The notes beneath the pieces are model-generated. The model was not told the DNA's origin. It did not search any database and saw nothing but the letters and a program-made list of their open reading frames with translations. The position numbers were made by a program, and so were the translations under genes. From Phycisphaerales bacterium (lineage in GTDB: Bacteria; Planctomycetota; Phycisphaerae; Phycisphaerales; UBA1924): 64,000 bases of DNA. Positions 26,257 through 34,994 of the stretch are shown here, piece by piece. The stretch is taken from positions 1,426,001-1,490,000 of the forward strand of contig JAVJNT010000001.1 of the NCBI GenBank assembly GCA_040217175.1, in the 5' to 3' direction. How positions within the stretch are numbered: the stretch's first letter is position 1; each line of letters starts with the position of its first letter.

Positions 26257-27741
26257 ATGCCATTGAGACTAGAAAACGTCTACAAGATCGGCGGCACACC
26301 GACGATTACTTTTGTTCAACCCATCGAGTATCCCAGCCTCCTAGTAGCGCTGCGTACACCCGGCCGAGGCGTAGTTGTTGAGGGGCCTTCAGGCATTGGC
26401 AAAACTACGTCGGTTACCAGAGCACTCGGCGATCTTGACGTGGCCGATTCAATTGTCACGCTCTCAGCACGAAAGCCAGCAGATATCGAGTTTATTCATG
26501 CCTTGCCGACAATGGACGACTTCGGCACCGTGATTATCGACGACTTTCATAGATTGGCCGAGAATGACAAGCGACTCATTGCCGATTTGATGAAAGTCCT
26601 TGCTGACGAAGAAAACCCATCTAATAAACTTGTAGTTTTAGGCATAAACAAGGCCGGCGACTCATTGATTCAGTTTGCACATGATCTAAACAATCGTATT
26701 GAGGTTATCAAGCTCGAAGCAAACCCAGATGAAAAAGTACTACAACTCGTTGGTCAGGGCGAAAGCGCTCTAAATGTATCTCTCAATGTCAAGGATGACA
26801 TTGCAGCGGCAGCGAACGGAAGTTTCTATATAGCACAAATGCTCTCGCATCAAACTTGCATGGACTCTGGTATACTGGAGCAGCAATCGCAGCACAAAAC
26901 TACTCAAGTGAGTTTTGAGCTCACTCGCAGCAAGGTGTTTGATCGCCTTTCCAGGACATTCATGGAGCGGACTCAAGTGTTCGCGCGTGGCACGCGATTT
27001 CGACGTGAAGGCAGAGCCCCGTACCTTCACCTTCTGTACTGGCTCGCTAATTCCGAGGAGTGGTCGCTTTCGATCAACAAAGCGATTCGAGATAATCCCA
27101 CGCTCACAGGATCTGTCACTCAGATTGTTGAAAACGGTTACCTCGCAGATCTACTGAAGAAGCACCAAGATCTGGCCGCAGTATTGCACTTCGATTCTAA
27201 ATCTCGCCAACTCACCGTCGAAGATCCGCAGTACGTGTACTTCCTTCGAAATATTTCGTGGTCACGGTTTGCGGAAGACGCAGGTTTCATAACCATGGAG
27301 TTCCCTTCGAGATATGACTTCGCACTCTCTTTCGCGGGTGAGGATCGCGCTCACGCAGCCGCCCTCTACGAGCAATTGATCGAGCGGGAGCTCGAAGTGT
27401 TTTATGACAAGAACGAGCAGCATCGAATCTTGGCTGAAGATGTGGAAGACTATCTCAGGCCGATTTATCAATCAGACGCGGAGTATGTAGTGGTTCTGCT
27501 TGGACCAGCGTACCCCTCAAAGATCTGGACCAAGTTTGAATCCGACCAGTTCAAGCAGCGGTTTCACGATGGCGAGGTAGTGCCAATCTGGTTCACGACG
27601 GCCCCTCCAGGCGCGTTCGACCAAACCATCCAGGTCGGCGGTATTCGCTTTGACCCTAACGGCAATGCTAGTCAGCAATTGAAAGAGATCGCCGAGCTGC
27701 TATCTAGAAAGCTTCGTGACTCCCGCAGCCAGAAATGCTAG
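26257..27741 (+). CDS. STAND-like ATPase with C-terminal TIR domain, candidate anti-phage defence protein
   Basis: 494 residues. The N-terminal P-loop ATPase has Walker A GPSGIGKTT (43-51), Walker B TVIIDDFH (91-98) and a sensor-like KLVVLGINKAGD. Residues 170-345 are a helical region without a recognised motif. The TIR domain spans 352-440: YDFALSFAGEDRAHA, then LEVFYDKNEQ, then YVVVLLGPAYPSKIW, then KFESDQF. E428 in W-T-K-F-E is placed like the catalytic glutamate of NAD-cleaving TIRs. Base composition is roughly half G+C against two thirds around it, and rare-codon use differs, both signs of transfer. A TATACT box lies at 26216-26221. It sits between rnpA and a convergent membrane protein. 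NAD depletion on phage sensing is inference from the family. Confidence 0.85.
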   Translation: MPLRLENVYKIGGTPTITFVQPIEYPSLLVALRTPGRGVVVEGPSGIGKTTSVTRALGDLDVADSIVTLSARKPADIEFIHALPTMDDFGTVIIDDFHRLAENDKRLIADLMKVLADEENPSNKLVVLGINKAGDSLIQFAHDLNNRIEVIKLEANPDEKVLQLVGQGESALNVSLNVKDDIAAAANGSFYIAQMLSHQTCMDSGILEQQSQHKTTQVSFELTRSKVFDRLSRTFMERTQVFARGTRFRREGRAPYLHLLYWLANSEEWSLSINKAIRDNPTLTGSVTQIVENGYLADLLKKHQDLAAVLHFDSKSRQLTVEDPQYVYFLRNISWSRFAEDAGFITMEFPSRYDFALSFAGEDRAHAAALYEQLIERELEVFYDKNEQHRILAEDVEDYLRPIYQSDAEYVVVLLGPAYPSKIWTKFESDQFKQRFHDGEVVPIWFTTAPPGAFDQTIQVGGIRFDPNGNASQQLKEIAELLSRKLRDSRSQKC

Positions 27742-27750
27742 CTCGTTCCC

Positions 27751-28224
27751 TCATCGCTTCCCCTGCGGCAACACCCCCACCAGCACCATCAACGCACCCA
27801 GCCCGATCAGCCATGGCCGCAGCCGGTCGCTGCGGGCCAGGCGGGCGAGCACGGAGTTGGTCGGGCGGACGGCCTGGATCGTGACCGGGGCGGGCTCGAG
27901 GGGCTTGAAGATGTCGACCGGGCCCGGGGGCGGGGGCTCGAGCACGGCTGTGCGGCCGGCGGGGATGAGCCGCATCTGGTCGAGGGCCAGCGAGCGGACG
28001 AGGGCCTCGTCGCCGCGCTCCAGGGCGGCCAGATAGCGGAGCTGGCGCCGGATGCGTTCGCGGCCCTGGGCGTCCATCGCCAGCAGCTTGTCGCGCTCGA
28101 AGCGGGTCTGCTCGAGTTCCTCCCACGCGGGGATCAGCACGAGGCAGGCCACCAGGGCCAGGCCGGCGATCACCAGCGGCCAGCCGGTGTCGAATCGGGA
28201 TATGGGGGATCGGGGCGGGGTCAT
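27751..28224 (-). CDS. Small membrane protein of unknown function
   Basis: 157 residues with two membrane helices, WPLVIAGLALVACLVLIPAW (about 15-34) and WLIGLGALMVLVGVLP near the C-terminus. Between them is a charged helical stretch (EELEQTRFERDKLLAMDAQGRERIRRQLRYLAALERGDE) and a Pro-rich segment. The topology suggests a periplasmic or cytoplasmic coiled loop held by two anchors. I do not recognise the family. It converges on the TIR gene (9 bases apart) and is divergent from the ketosynthase-like gene. Confidence 0.7.
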   Translation of the reverse strand: MTPPRSPISRFDTGWPLVIAGLALVACLVLIPAWEELEQTRFERDKLLAMDAQGRERIRRQLRYLAALERGDEALVRSLALDQMRLIPAGRTAVLEPPPPGPVDIFKPLEPAPVTIQAVRPTNSVLARLARSDRLRPWLIGLGALMVLVGVLPQGKR

Positions 28225-28312
28225 GGGTATGGGGGTTGGTATCGGCAGCGGGCGTCGATCGAGCCCAATGGTGCGGACTTGAGTCCAGAATCACGCGATA
28301 CACTGCCGGACA

Positions 28313-29668
28313 TTGGCTGAACCGATCGCCATCACGGGCCTTGGAGTCGTCAGCGCGCTGGGGCTGGGGGCCGAGGCGTTCTGGGAGGGGCTGTGCGAGG
28401 GGCGGGTCGCGATCGGCAGGCCGACCGTGCTCGACGCGAGCGGCTTTTCGTGCCAGTTCGCGGCCGAGGCGCCAGCGCTCTCGATGAAGGACCACCTGCC
28501 CAAGCACTACCGCAAGTTTGCGCGGGTGATGGCCCGGGACATCCAGCTTGCCGTGGTGGCGGCCAACGAGGCGGCGGCCGACGCTCGGCTATGCCCCGAC
28601 GAGGACGGCGAGCCGGCCTACCCGCCCCACCGCCTGGGCACGCACGTGGGCGCGGCGTTGCTGGCACCCGAGATCCCCGAGCTCGCGCGGGCCATGCGCG
28701 CGGCGGCCGACGACGCGGGCGAGTGGGACCTGGCCGCGTGGGGCGAGACGGGCATGGGCCAGCTGACGCCGTTGTGGATGCTCAAGTACCTGCCCAACAT
28801 GCTGGCGTGCCACGTGAGCATCCTGCACCGGGCCAAGGGGCCGAGCAACACGATCACGGCCGGCGAGGCGAGCGGGCTCTTGAGCATCGGCGAGGCCATG
28901 CGGGTCATCGAGCGCGGCGACGCCGCCGCGAGCATCGCGGGCAGCGGCGATAGCCGGGTGAACCACCTGGCGATCGAGCGACTGCGCCTGGCTGGGCGGC
29001 TTGCCGAGACCAGTGTGGGGGGGGCGGGCATCGACGACCCGGCGAGCATCGTGCGGCCGTTCGACCCGGGCGCGACGGGCAGCGTGCCGGGCGAGGGCGC
29101 GGCGGTGTGCTTCCTGGAGCGGCCAGAGGCGGCGAAGGTGCGTGGCGTCGAGCCCATCGCGAACTTGCTTGGCTTCGGGGCGGCGCAGGCGGTGCCCGAT
29201 CTTGCGGCCGACGGGCCGGTGGTCGCCGGGCTTGGCGCTTCGGTGGGCGGCAGGGCCGACGGCCTGGACGACGCGCTGGCCCGCGCGATCGAGATGGCGC
29301 TGCGGGACGCCGGCGTGACGGCCGGCGAGATCGACGCGGTGTTCTGCCACGGCGCGGGCGAGCCGGCGCTCGACGAGGCCGAGGCCCGAGCCCTCGCTCG
29401 CGTGTTCGGCGATCGCGCCCGGGAGGTCGAGCTGTGCTGGCTGAGCCCGCAGCTCGGCGAGACCATGGCCGCCGGCGGCTCGCTGCTCGTCTCGGCGGCG
29501 GCGCTGGCGCTGCGGCATCAGGCCTCGCCCGCCCGCGTGCAGCCGGGCGCGGGGCGGGAAGGCCTCGCGACCAAGCCGGCGGAAGTGCGCTCGATGAAAC
29601 TCCGGCGAGTCGTCGCCTGTACGCACGCGCTGGGCGGTCAGTGTGCCGCACTCGTTCTGGGCGCCTGA
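28313..29668 (+). CDS. Beta-ketoacyl synthase-like protein lacking the catalytic cysteine
   Basis: 451 residues of thiolase-fold ketosynthase type: ITGLGVVSALGLGAEAFWEGL at the start, RPFDPGATGSVPGEGAAV, and the first active-site histidine region CHGAGEPALDEAEA (H346). The nucleophile motif, normally TACASG, reads TAGEASG (182-188), with no cysteine. The second histidine (G-H-T-x-G-A-A-G) is replaced by glutamate 383 in GETMAAGG. It therefore cannot condense acyl chains in the usual way; chain-length-factor-like or acyl-binding roles are possible. The TTG at 28313 is the only start giving the full fold and its ribosome site is weak. The C-terminal third has a diverged duplicate at 31,995-32,327. 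Confidence 0.82.
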   Translation: MAEPIAITGLGVVSALGLGAEAFWEGLCEGRVAIGRPTVLDASGFSCQFAAEAPALSMKDHLPKHYRKFARVMARDIQLAVVAANEAAADARLCPDEDGEPAYPPHRLGTHVGAALLAPEIPELARAMRAAADDAGEWDLAAWGETGMGQLTPLWMLKYLPNMLACHVSILHRAKGPSNTITAGEASGLLSIGEAMRVIERGDAAASIAGSGDSRVNHLAIERLRLAGRLAETSVGGAGIDDPASIVRPFDPGATGSVPGEGAAVCFLERPEAAKVRGVEPIANLLGFGAAQAVPDLAADGPVVAGLGASVGGRADGLDDALARAIEMALRDAGVTAGEIDAVFCHGAGEPALDEAEARALARVFGDRAREVELCWLSPQLGETMAAGGSLLVSAAALALRHQASPARVQPGAGREGLATKPAEVRSMKLRRVVACTHALGGQCAALVLGA

Positions 29669-29842
29669 GCACCCCGTCGGCCCGGCGTGCATCGAGGACG
29701 ATGCGGTCTCCGAATCGTCAGGGCGACCGACGCGCCGGGCGATTCATCGCCGGGGGTTGGTTGGTCGATGGAAGGAGCAAGGCCTGCGAGGCGCGTCCGA
29801 CCGGGTCGCGCAGCGGCCTGGGGTCAAAGAGGGAGATTCGAC

Positions 29843-31651
29843 ATGCCACGCAGGAAGCGTGAAGGCACGGCCGGAGTTGCGATCGCGGCGGGGCTGGCGG
29901 CATCGTGCTGGCCCGCACCGAACGCGTGGGCCGGGGTCGACCCGCTGAGCCAGCCCTTCCCGGGCCTGCTGGACCTATCCGACCTGGGCGCTTCGATCGG
30001 GTTCGTGCTCGAGGGCGTGGCCGAGGGCGATGCCGCCGGCCACGCCGTGTCATCGATGCGTGACTTCAACGGCGACGGACTCGGCGATGCCGTCGTCGGG
30101 GCGCCGGGCGGGCATGGCCGGGCCTACCTCGTGTTTGGCAGAGACGGCCAATGGCCCGTCACGTTCAGCCTGGCAGACCTCGACGGCCACACGGGCATCC
30201 GGCTCTTCACGTCGCGGCCCTCGACGGGCAACGACGCGATCGGGCACGCCGTCTCGGGAGGCGGCGATGTCAACGGCGACGGCTTCGGCGACGCGCTGGT
30301 AGGTGCACCGCTGACCTGGCCGGGCGACCCGCACACCGGCCCGTACCCCACGGGCGTGACGTACACGGTCTTTGGTCGCGACGGCGCGGGCACGGGCCTC
30401 CCGGCATCGATCGATCTTGCGTTGCTCGACGGCGGCGACGGCTTCCGCACGCTGGGGCCGTGCATCTTTGCCGAGAGCGGCTCCGCCGTTGCGGGCAGCG
30501 AGTCGAGCGCCGACATCAATGGCGACGGGATCGATGACGTGGCCATCGGTGCGGCGGGCGCCTTCGAGGGATACTGCTACGGCGATAGTTACGTCGTCTT
30601 CGGTCGCGATGCGGCAGCGGGCAGCACGTTCGAACCAACGCTCACGGTTGATGACCTCGACGGCGCGGCAGGCTTCGTGTTCAATGCGTTCAGCTTCTAC
30701 AACGGCGGCGGCGCCGCGGTCGCGGTGGGCGACACCAACGGCGACGGACTGGCCGACGCCGTCTTCGGCACGCCACGCGAGTACACGAGCACGCCATCGC
30801 GGCCCTCCGGCGAGCCGACCGGAGCCACCTACGTGATCTACGGGCGCGATGCGGCGACGGGCGCAACCTACCCCGATCAGATCGATCGCCGAGACCTCGA
30901 TGGTCGGCTTGGGGTGCAGCTCATCGGCTCGGCGGTCGATGCCAACAGCGGATCGGCGGTCGCCGTCGTGGGCGATCTGAACGACGACGGCGTCCGAGAT
31001 CTTGCCATCGGCGAACCCGGACTCGACTCGGCAGACCCGCAAACGACCCGCGGAGCCGTCGTCGTGCTCTTCGGACGCTCACGGCTCGAAGCCGCCATCG
31101 ACCTCGCTGAAGCGAGCGACGGCGACGGCTTCAGGCTCCTCGGGGCCCAGGCCGGCGACGCGCTGGGCCTGCGCGTGGCTGCCGCAGGCGACGTCAACGG
31201 CGACGGGCGCGACGACCTGATCGCGACCGACCATCGCGCGGCTTACGTGCTGTTCGGACGGGACGCGTCGGAGGGATTCGCCGACGCGCTGAGCGTCGAT
31301 GAACTGGACGGCGAACACGGGTTCGCGATCCGCGCCCCGGCGCCGATCAAGGCCGTTTCGGGCGGCGTCGACCTCAACGGCGATGGGCGGAGCGATCTGT
31401 TGCTGGGCATGCCCGACGCATCACCCGGCGGCGTGCCCGGAGCCGGGGCCGTCGCGGTGGTGTTCGGGCGGACGGTCCGGGCGTGCGCGGCCGACATCGA
31501 CCACGATGGCGAGCTGACGATCTTCGACTTCCTCGCATTCCAGAACCTCTTCGATGCAGGAGATGCGCGCGCCGACTTCGACGGCGACGGCGAACTGACC
31601 ATCTTCGACTTCCTCGCGTTCCAGAACGCGTTTGACGATGGCTGCGGGTAG
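29843..31651 (+). CDS. Secreted FG-GAP (integrin-alpha-like) beta-propeller with C-terminal GC-type dockerin
   Basis: 602 residues. A signal peptide ends near APNAWAG (residue 30). Seven FG-GAP blades follow, each with a calcium loop D-x-N-G-D-G-x-x-D and a V/L-x-G-A-P turn plus a V-V-F-G strand, for example DFNGDGLGDAVVGAPGG, DVNGDGFGDALVGAP, DINGDGIDDVAIGAA and DLNGDGRSDLLLGMP. The tail is a doubled calcium-binding dockerin: DIDHDGELTIFDFLAFQN, then DFDGDGELTIFDFLAFQN, ending in GCG. The ATG at 29843 has GGGAG seven bases upstream. It likely forms an outer-surface or exported adhesive propeller; the ligand is unknown. It follows the ketosynthase-like gene by 174 bases. Confidence 0.88.
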   Translation: MPRRKREGTAGVAIAAGLAASCWPAPNAWAGVDPLSQPFPGLLDLSDLGASIGFVLEGVAEGDAAGHAVSSMRDFNGDGLGDAVVGAPGGHGRAYLVFGRDGQWPVTFSLADLDGHTGIRLFTSRPSTGNDAIGHAVSGGGDVNGDGFGDALVGAPLTWPGDPHTGPYPTGVTYTVFGRDGAGTGLPASIDLALLDGGDGFRTLGPCIFAESGSAVAGSESSADINGDGIDDVAIGAAGAFEGYCYGDSYVVFGRDAAAGSTFEPTLTVDDLDGAAGFVFNAFSFYNGGGAAVAVGDTNGDGLADAVFGTPREYTSTPSRPSGEPTGATYVIYGRDAATGATYPDQIDRRDLDGRLGVQLIGSAVDANSGSAVAVVGDLNDDGVRDLAIGEPGLDSADPQTTRGAVVVLFGRSRLEAAIDLAEASDGDGFRLLGAQAGDALGLRVAAAGDVNGDGRDDLIATDHRAAYVLFGRDASEGFADALSVDELDGEHGFAIRAPAPIKAVSGGVDLNGDGRSDLLLGMPDASPGGVPGAGAVAVVFGRTVRACAADIDHDGELTIFDFLAFQNLFDAGDARADFDGDGELTIFDFLAFQNAFDDGCG

Positions 31652-31705
31652 TTCCCGCAACTCGGTGGCGCCGGCTCCGTATAGGCTGGCCCGAGGGGGG
31701 ATCCC

Positions 31706-31964
31706 ATGCGAGCTTGTGCAGGCTGGGTTTACGGCGTTGTCTCGACTCTCTCGTGCGCGATCGCTTCGGCGGATGGCTCGGACGACCTTGAGTGGGATAC
31801 CGAGCCGTTCACGCTGCGCGGCGTCGATGGTGGCATCCGAGATGCTGTGGTCGTTGACGACGGCCGCGGACCCGCCCTCCACGTCGGCGGAGACTTCGAG
31901 ATCGCTGGAAACGCGACGGCATCCAACATCGCCCGCTGGGACGGAACGGCGTGGACCGCCTTGC
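31706..31964 (+). pseudogene. 5' fragment of a dockerin-type propeller gene
   Basis: The ATG at 31706, after a GAGGGGGG stretch, opens a signal peptide (GVVSTLSCAIASADG) and one propeller unit, DAVVVDDGRGPALHVGGDF then ASNIARWDGTAWTAL. That unit is nearly identical in pattern to the repeats of the full gene at 32,464-34,917. After residue 86 the frame leaves this family: the DNA downstream is the 3' end of a ketosynthase-like gene in another frame. The frame stays open to 32443 only as out-of-frame read-through. It is a truncated gene joined to an unrelated fragment, left by deletion or recombination. Confidence 0.75.
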
Positions 31965-31994
31965 GAACGAATCCGCGAGGGGTCGGGCTCGGAG

Positions 31995-32327
31995 TCCGAT
32001 GCGGCCCTTTGCCACGCCGCGGGCGAGCCGACGCCCGACGAGGCCGAGGCCCAAGCCTTTGCTCGTGTGCTCGGCGAGCGTGCCCGGGAGGTCAAGCTGA
32101 GCTACCTGAGCCTACAGCTCGGCGAAACGATGGCTGCCGGCGGCTTGTTGCTCGTCTCTGTCGCGGCAATGGCGCTACAGCAGCAGAGGCTTCCGGCTCA
32201 CGTGCACGGGGACACGGCTCGGAACGGACTGCGCGAAGGCAGCACGCCATCACGCAATGCGAATCTCAATCGCGTGCTGGTCTGCACGCACGTGATCTGC
32301 AGGCAGTGCGCAGGGCTCGTGCCAGAG
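31995..32327 (+). pseudogene. 3' fragment of a second ketosynthase-like gene
   Basis: In the frame from 31,995 the translation reads CHAAGEPTPDEAEAQAFARV, then LGERAREVKLSYLSLQLGETMAAGG, and ends in VLVCTHVICRQCAGLV. It aligns end to end with the last 110 residues of the protein at 28,313-29,668 (CHGAGEPALDEAEARALARV ... GETMAAGG ... VVACTHALGGQCAALV), including the Glu in place of the catalytic His. No 5' part or start is present. It lies directly upstream of a full dockerin propeller gene, just as the intact copy precedes one, so an ancestral duplicated pair has lost its middle. Confidence 0.8.
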
Positions 32328-32463
32328 CGCGCCTTGGCACTGCTCGGCAAGGAACTCTCTATCCGACGCAACCAGCCGAAACGGTTCGGGTACCTTGTCA
32401 ATGTGAGGCCCGCAATTCTCTCGGGCCATGGAACGTTTCTTGATCGGCGTGAGGGGAGGACAC

Positions 32464-34917
32464 ATGCACAGGAGTAGGTATCGGTGGTTGGCGCCCTTCT
32501 TGGCTCTCGCGTGCATGATCGTGGCGAAGCCCGTGCGTGGTCAATCGTGCGAGCCAGGCTGGCAGTCTGGCTACGGCGTACGCGGCGTTCTGGGAGCCGG
32601 GCAGGACACGATCTATGCCATGGCCTCTTGGGACCACGGGAGCGGGCCGGGGCTCTACGTCGCCGGCAACCTCTACTTCGCAGGCGAGGCCTTCGCGGGC
32701 AACGTCGCGCGATGGGATGGTGAACGATGGGCTGCCCTCGGCGACGCGAAGAGCGCTCCTGATGCACGGCCGGGTCCCGATCGCGACGTTTTGGACATGG
32801 TCGTCTACGACGATGGTTCGGGCGAATCGCTGTACGTCGCGGGCAGTTTCGGTTCCGTCGACGGCGAGCCGGTGTCTGGGATTGCACGATGGAATGGGCA
32901 GCGATGGAGCGATGTGGGCGGAGGCATCCGAGGACCAGGGGGAGCCTATGTGTTCGCTTTGGAGGTTTACGACGGCGCGCTGTATGCCGCCGGATGGTTT
33001 ACCAGCGCGGGGGGCGTGTCGGCTAGCAACATCGCCCGCTGGGATGGCACGGCCTGGACCCCGCTGGGCGGCGGACTCAATGAACGCGCCCTGACACTTG
33101 CGGTAGTCGATGACGGCACCGGAGAGGTCCTATGCGTCGGCGGAAGGTTCAACGAGGCCTCGGGCACGCCCGTGCAGCGGGTGGCGTGCTGGGACGGCAG
33201 TGCCTGGCAAGCAGTGGGCGAAGGACTTCCCGACGGTTTTTCCCTGACTCTTACGTCCCACGACCAAGGGGACGGCGAGGTGCTCTATGCGCTCGGAGAC
33301 TTCTTCGTGCCGGGCTTCGAGCAACGCCTGTATCGATGGACCGGCGACGAGTGGACGACGCTTCCCCTACCAGAACTCAGCTCCTCGAAGAACCTCGTCT
33401 CGTTGAACTCTGATGGACGCCGGTCGCTGTACGCGATCGGCGCGTTCTACACGCCTGAGCTCGAGAGCTTTGCGCGAGTGGCAAGGTGGGACGGTGCGTC
33501 ATGGACCTTCGAGGCCCCGGCGGACGACTATCTGTTCAGCTACTTTGCACAGGACGCGATCGTGCACGACGACGGCACGGGCCCCGCGTTCTATCTCGGT
33601 GGGTTCTTCAACAACGTCGGTGGCGTGGGCGCGAGCAACATCGCCCGCTTCGACGGCCAGGCCTGGACCGGCCTAGGCGACCAGATGGGCGTGGACCGCG
33701 AGGTTGCCTCGCTCACCAGGTGGGACGACGGAACCGGCCAGGCGGTTTACGCGGCCGGCACCTTCCTGTCTGCCGGCGACACGCTGGTGCATCGCGTCGC
33801 CAGGCTCGATGCCAACGGGTGGAGCGCCCTTACCGGTCCCGATGGTGTCATCGGGCTGGACGCGCAGGCTTACGCCATCGCGGCCTACGACGACGGCGAC
33901 AATTCCGAGCTGTATGTCGGAGGGTTCTTCAATCGCGCCGGCGGCCAGCCGGCCAGCAAGATCGCTCGATGGAACGGGACGCGATGGGCAGCGCTGGGTG
34001 ACGGGCTCGATGGCTCGCCCAGGGCCATGGCCGTACATGACGAGGGCGAAGGCGACAAGCTGTTCGTCGGCGGTGACTTCGGTGTTGCCGGCGGCCTGCC
34101 CGTGCGTCACGTCGCGCGATGGGACGGTGAGCAGTGGTCGTCGACGGAGGGCGGGCCAAATCGCTCGGTGCTGGCACTGGCCTCGTTCGATCACGGTGCG
34201 GGGCCAACGCTCTACGCGGGGGGCGAGTTCGATCGAGTCAACGACGATCGGGCCTGGTACATCGCCCGCTGGGACGGCAAGGCCTGGGAGCCGCTACCCG
34301 GTATCGCTGCAGGCACCAATCGACCCGTGATGGCCTTCGCGAAGTTCGATGACGGGACTGGTCCGGCTCTCTATGTCGGGGGCAGCTTCGATCACGCTGG
34401 CGGGATTCGGGCCTCCGGCATCGCCCGCTGGGATGGGACGGAGTGGTCGGCCGTGGGTGAACTCGACACCGCCTACGTGACCTCGTTGGCGGTCGTACCG
34501 CTTCCCGGTGGTCCGCGCCTCGTGGCGGGCGGATGGTTCTCGTTCGATGGCGGACTGACGAGCCACGGCACCATGGCATGGGACGGCTTCGGCTGGCAGC
34601 CGCTCGATCGTGGCGTCAACGACCCGGTGCGCTCGTTGGCTTGGATCGATCTTGGATGGGGCGTCGAGTTAGTCGTGGGAGGTTCCTTCCTCACGTTCGA
34701 CGACAGGCCTTCGGGGTATGTCGCACGCCTCCGCACGTGCCTCGCTGTCTGTTCGGCCGACATTGATCGCGACGGAGAACTTACCCCGATGGACTTCCTG
34801 GCATTCCGGAACCTTTTCGATGCTGGGGACGCGCGCACCGACTTCGACTTCGATGGTGCGCTGACGCTCTTCGACTTCCTGGCGTTCCAGAACGCCTTCA
34901 GCGCGGGGTGTGGCTAG
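32464..34917 (+). CDS. Secreted beta-propeller-repeat protein with C-terminal GC-type dockerin
   Basis: 817 residues. A signal peptide (LAPFLALACMIVAKPVRGQS) is followed by about 13 repeats of roughly 55 residues. The consensus is xIARWDGxxWxxLGxG ... VDDGTGxxLYVGGxFxxAGG, for example NIARWDGTAWTPLGGG, KIARWNGTRWAALGDG and YIARWDGKAWEPLPG. Such arrays fold as one or two beta-propellers. The end is a doubled dockerin: DIDRDGELTPMDFLAFRN, then DFDFDGALTLFDFLAFQN, closing in GCG. The ATG at 32464 is chosen for the very strong GAGGGGAGG ahead of it; a start at 32428 would break the signal peptide. A terminator follows. The repeated DNA makes it a ready substrate for recombination. Confidence 0.88.
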   Translation: MHRSRYRWLAPFLALACMIVAKPVRGQSCEPGWQSGYGVRGVLGAGQDTIYAMASWDHGSGPGLYVAGNLYFAGEAFAGNVARWDGERWAALGDAKSAPDARPGPDRDVLDMVVYDDGSGESLYVAGSFGSVDGEPVSGIARWNGQRWSDVGGGIRGPGGAYVFALEVYDGALYAAGWFTSAGGVSASNIARWDGTAWTPLGGGLNERALTLAVVDDGTGEVLCVGGRFNEASGTPVQRVACWDGSAWQAVGEGLPDGFSLTLTSHDQGDGEVLYALGDFFVPGFEQRLYRWTGDEWTTLPLPELSSSKNLVSLNSDGRRSLYAIGAFYTPELESFARVARWDGASWTFEAPADDYLFSYFAQDAIVHDDGTGPAFYLGGFFNNVGGVGASNIARFDGQAWTGLGDQMGVDREVASLTRWDDGTGQAVYAAGTFLSAGDTLVHRVARLDANGWSALTGPDGVIGLDAQAYAIAAYDDGDNSELYVGGFFNRAGGQPASKIARWNGTRWAALGDGLDGSPRAMAVHDEGEGDKLFVGGDFGVAGGLPVRHVARWDGEQWSSTEGGPNRSVLALASFDHGAGPTLYAGGEFDRVNDDRAWYIARWDGKAWEPLPGIAAGTNRPVMAFAKFDDGTGPALYVGGSFDHAGGIRASGIARWDGTEWSAVGELDTAYVTSLAVVPLPGGPRLVAGGWFSFDGGLTSHGTMAWDGFGWQPLDRGVNDPVRSLAWIDLGWGVELVVGGSFLTFDDRPSGYVARLRTCLAVCSADIDRDGELTPMDFLAFRNLFDAGDARTDFDFDGALTLFDFLAFQNAFSAGCG

Positions 34918-34945
34918 GGTCCGCACGGGTGAAGCGAGCATGACA

Positions 34946-34973
34946 AAGCCCCGCTCGCAGGCGGGGCTTTCTT
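34946..34973 (+). terminator. Intrinsic terminator shared by convergent dockerin genes
   Basis: A 9-bp stem AAGCCCCGC / GCGGGGCTT with a 6-base loop is followed by TCTT. It lies 28 bases past the plus-strand dockerin gene and 22 bases before the end of the minus-strand one, so it may serve both. Confidence 0.8.
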
Positions 34974-34994
34974 ACTGGGAGTCGGATAAAGGAT

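Noticed and set aside
31632-32477. A single 281-codon gene spanning the scar
   Set aside because: Its first 120 codons are out of frame with the propeller fragment and meaningless; only the later part matches a ketosynthase end. It is a fusion by chance reading, not a gene.
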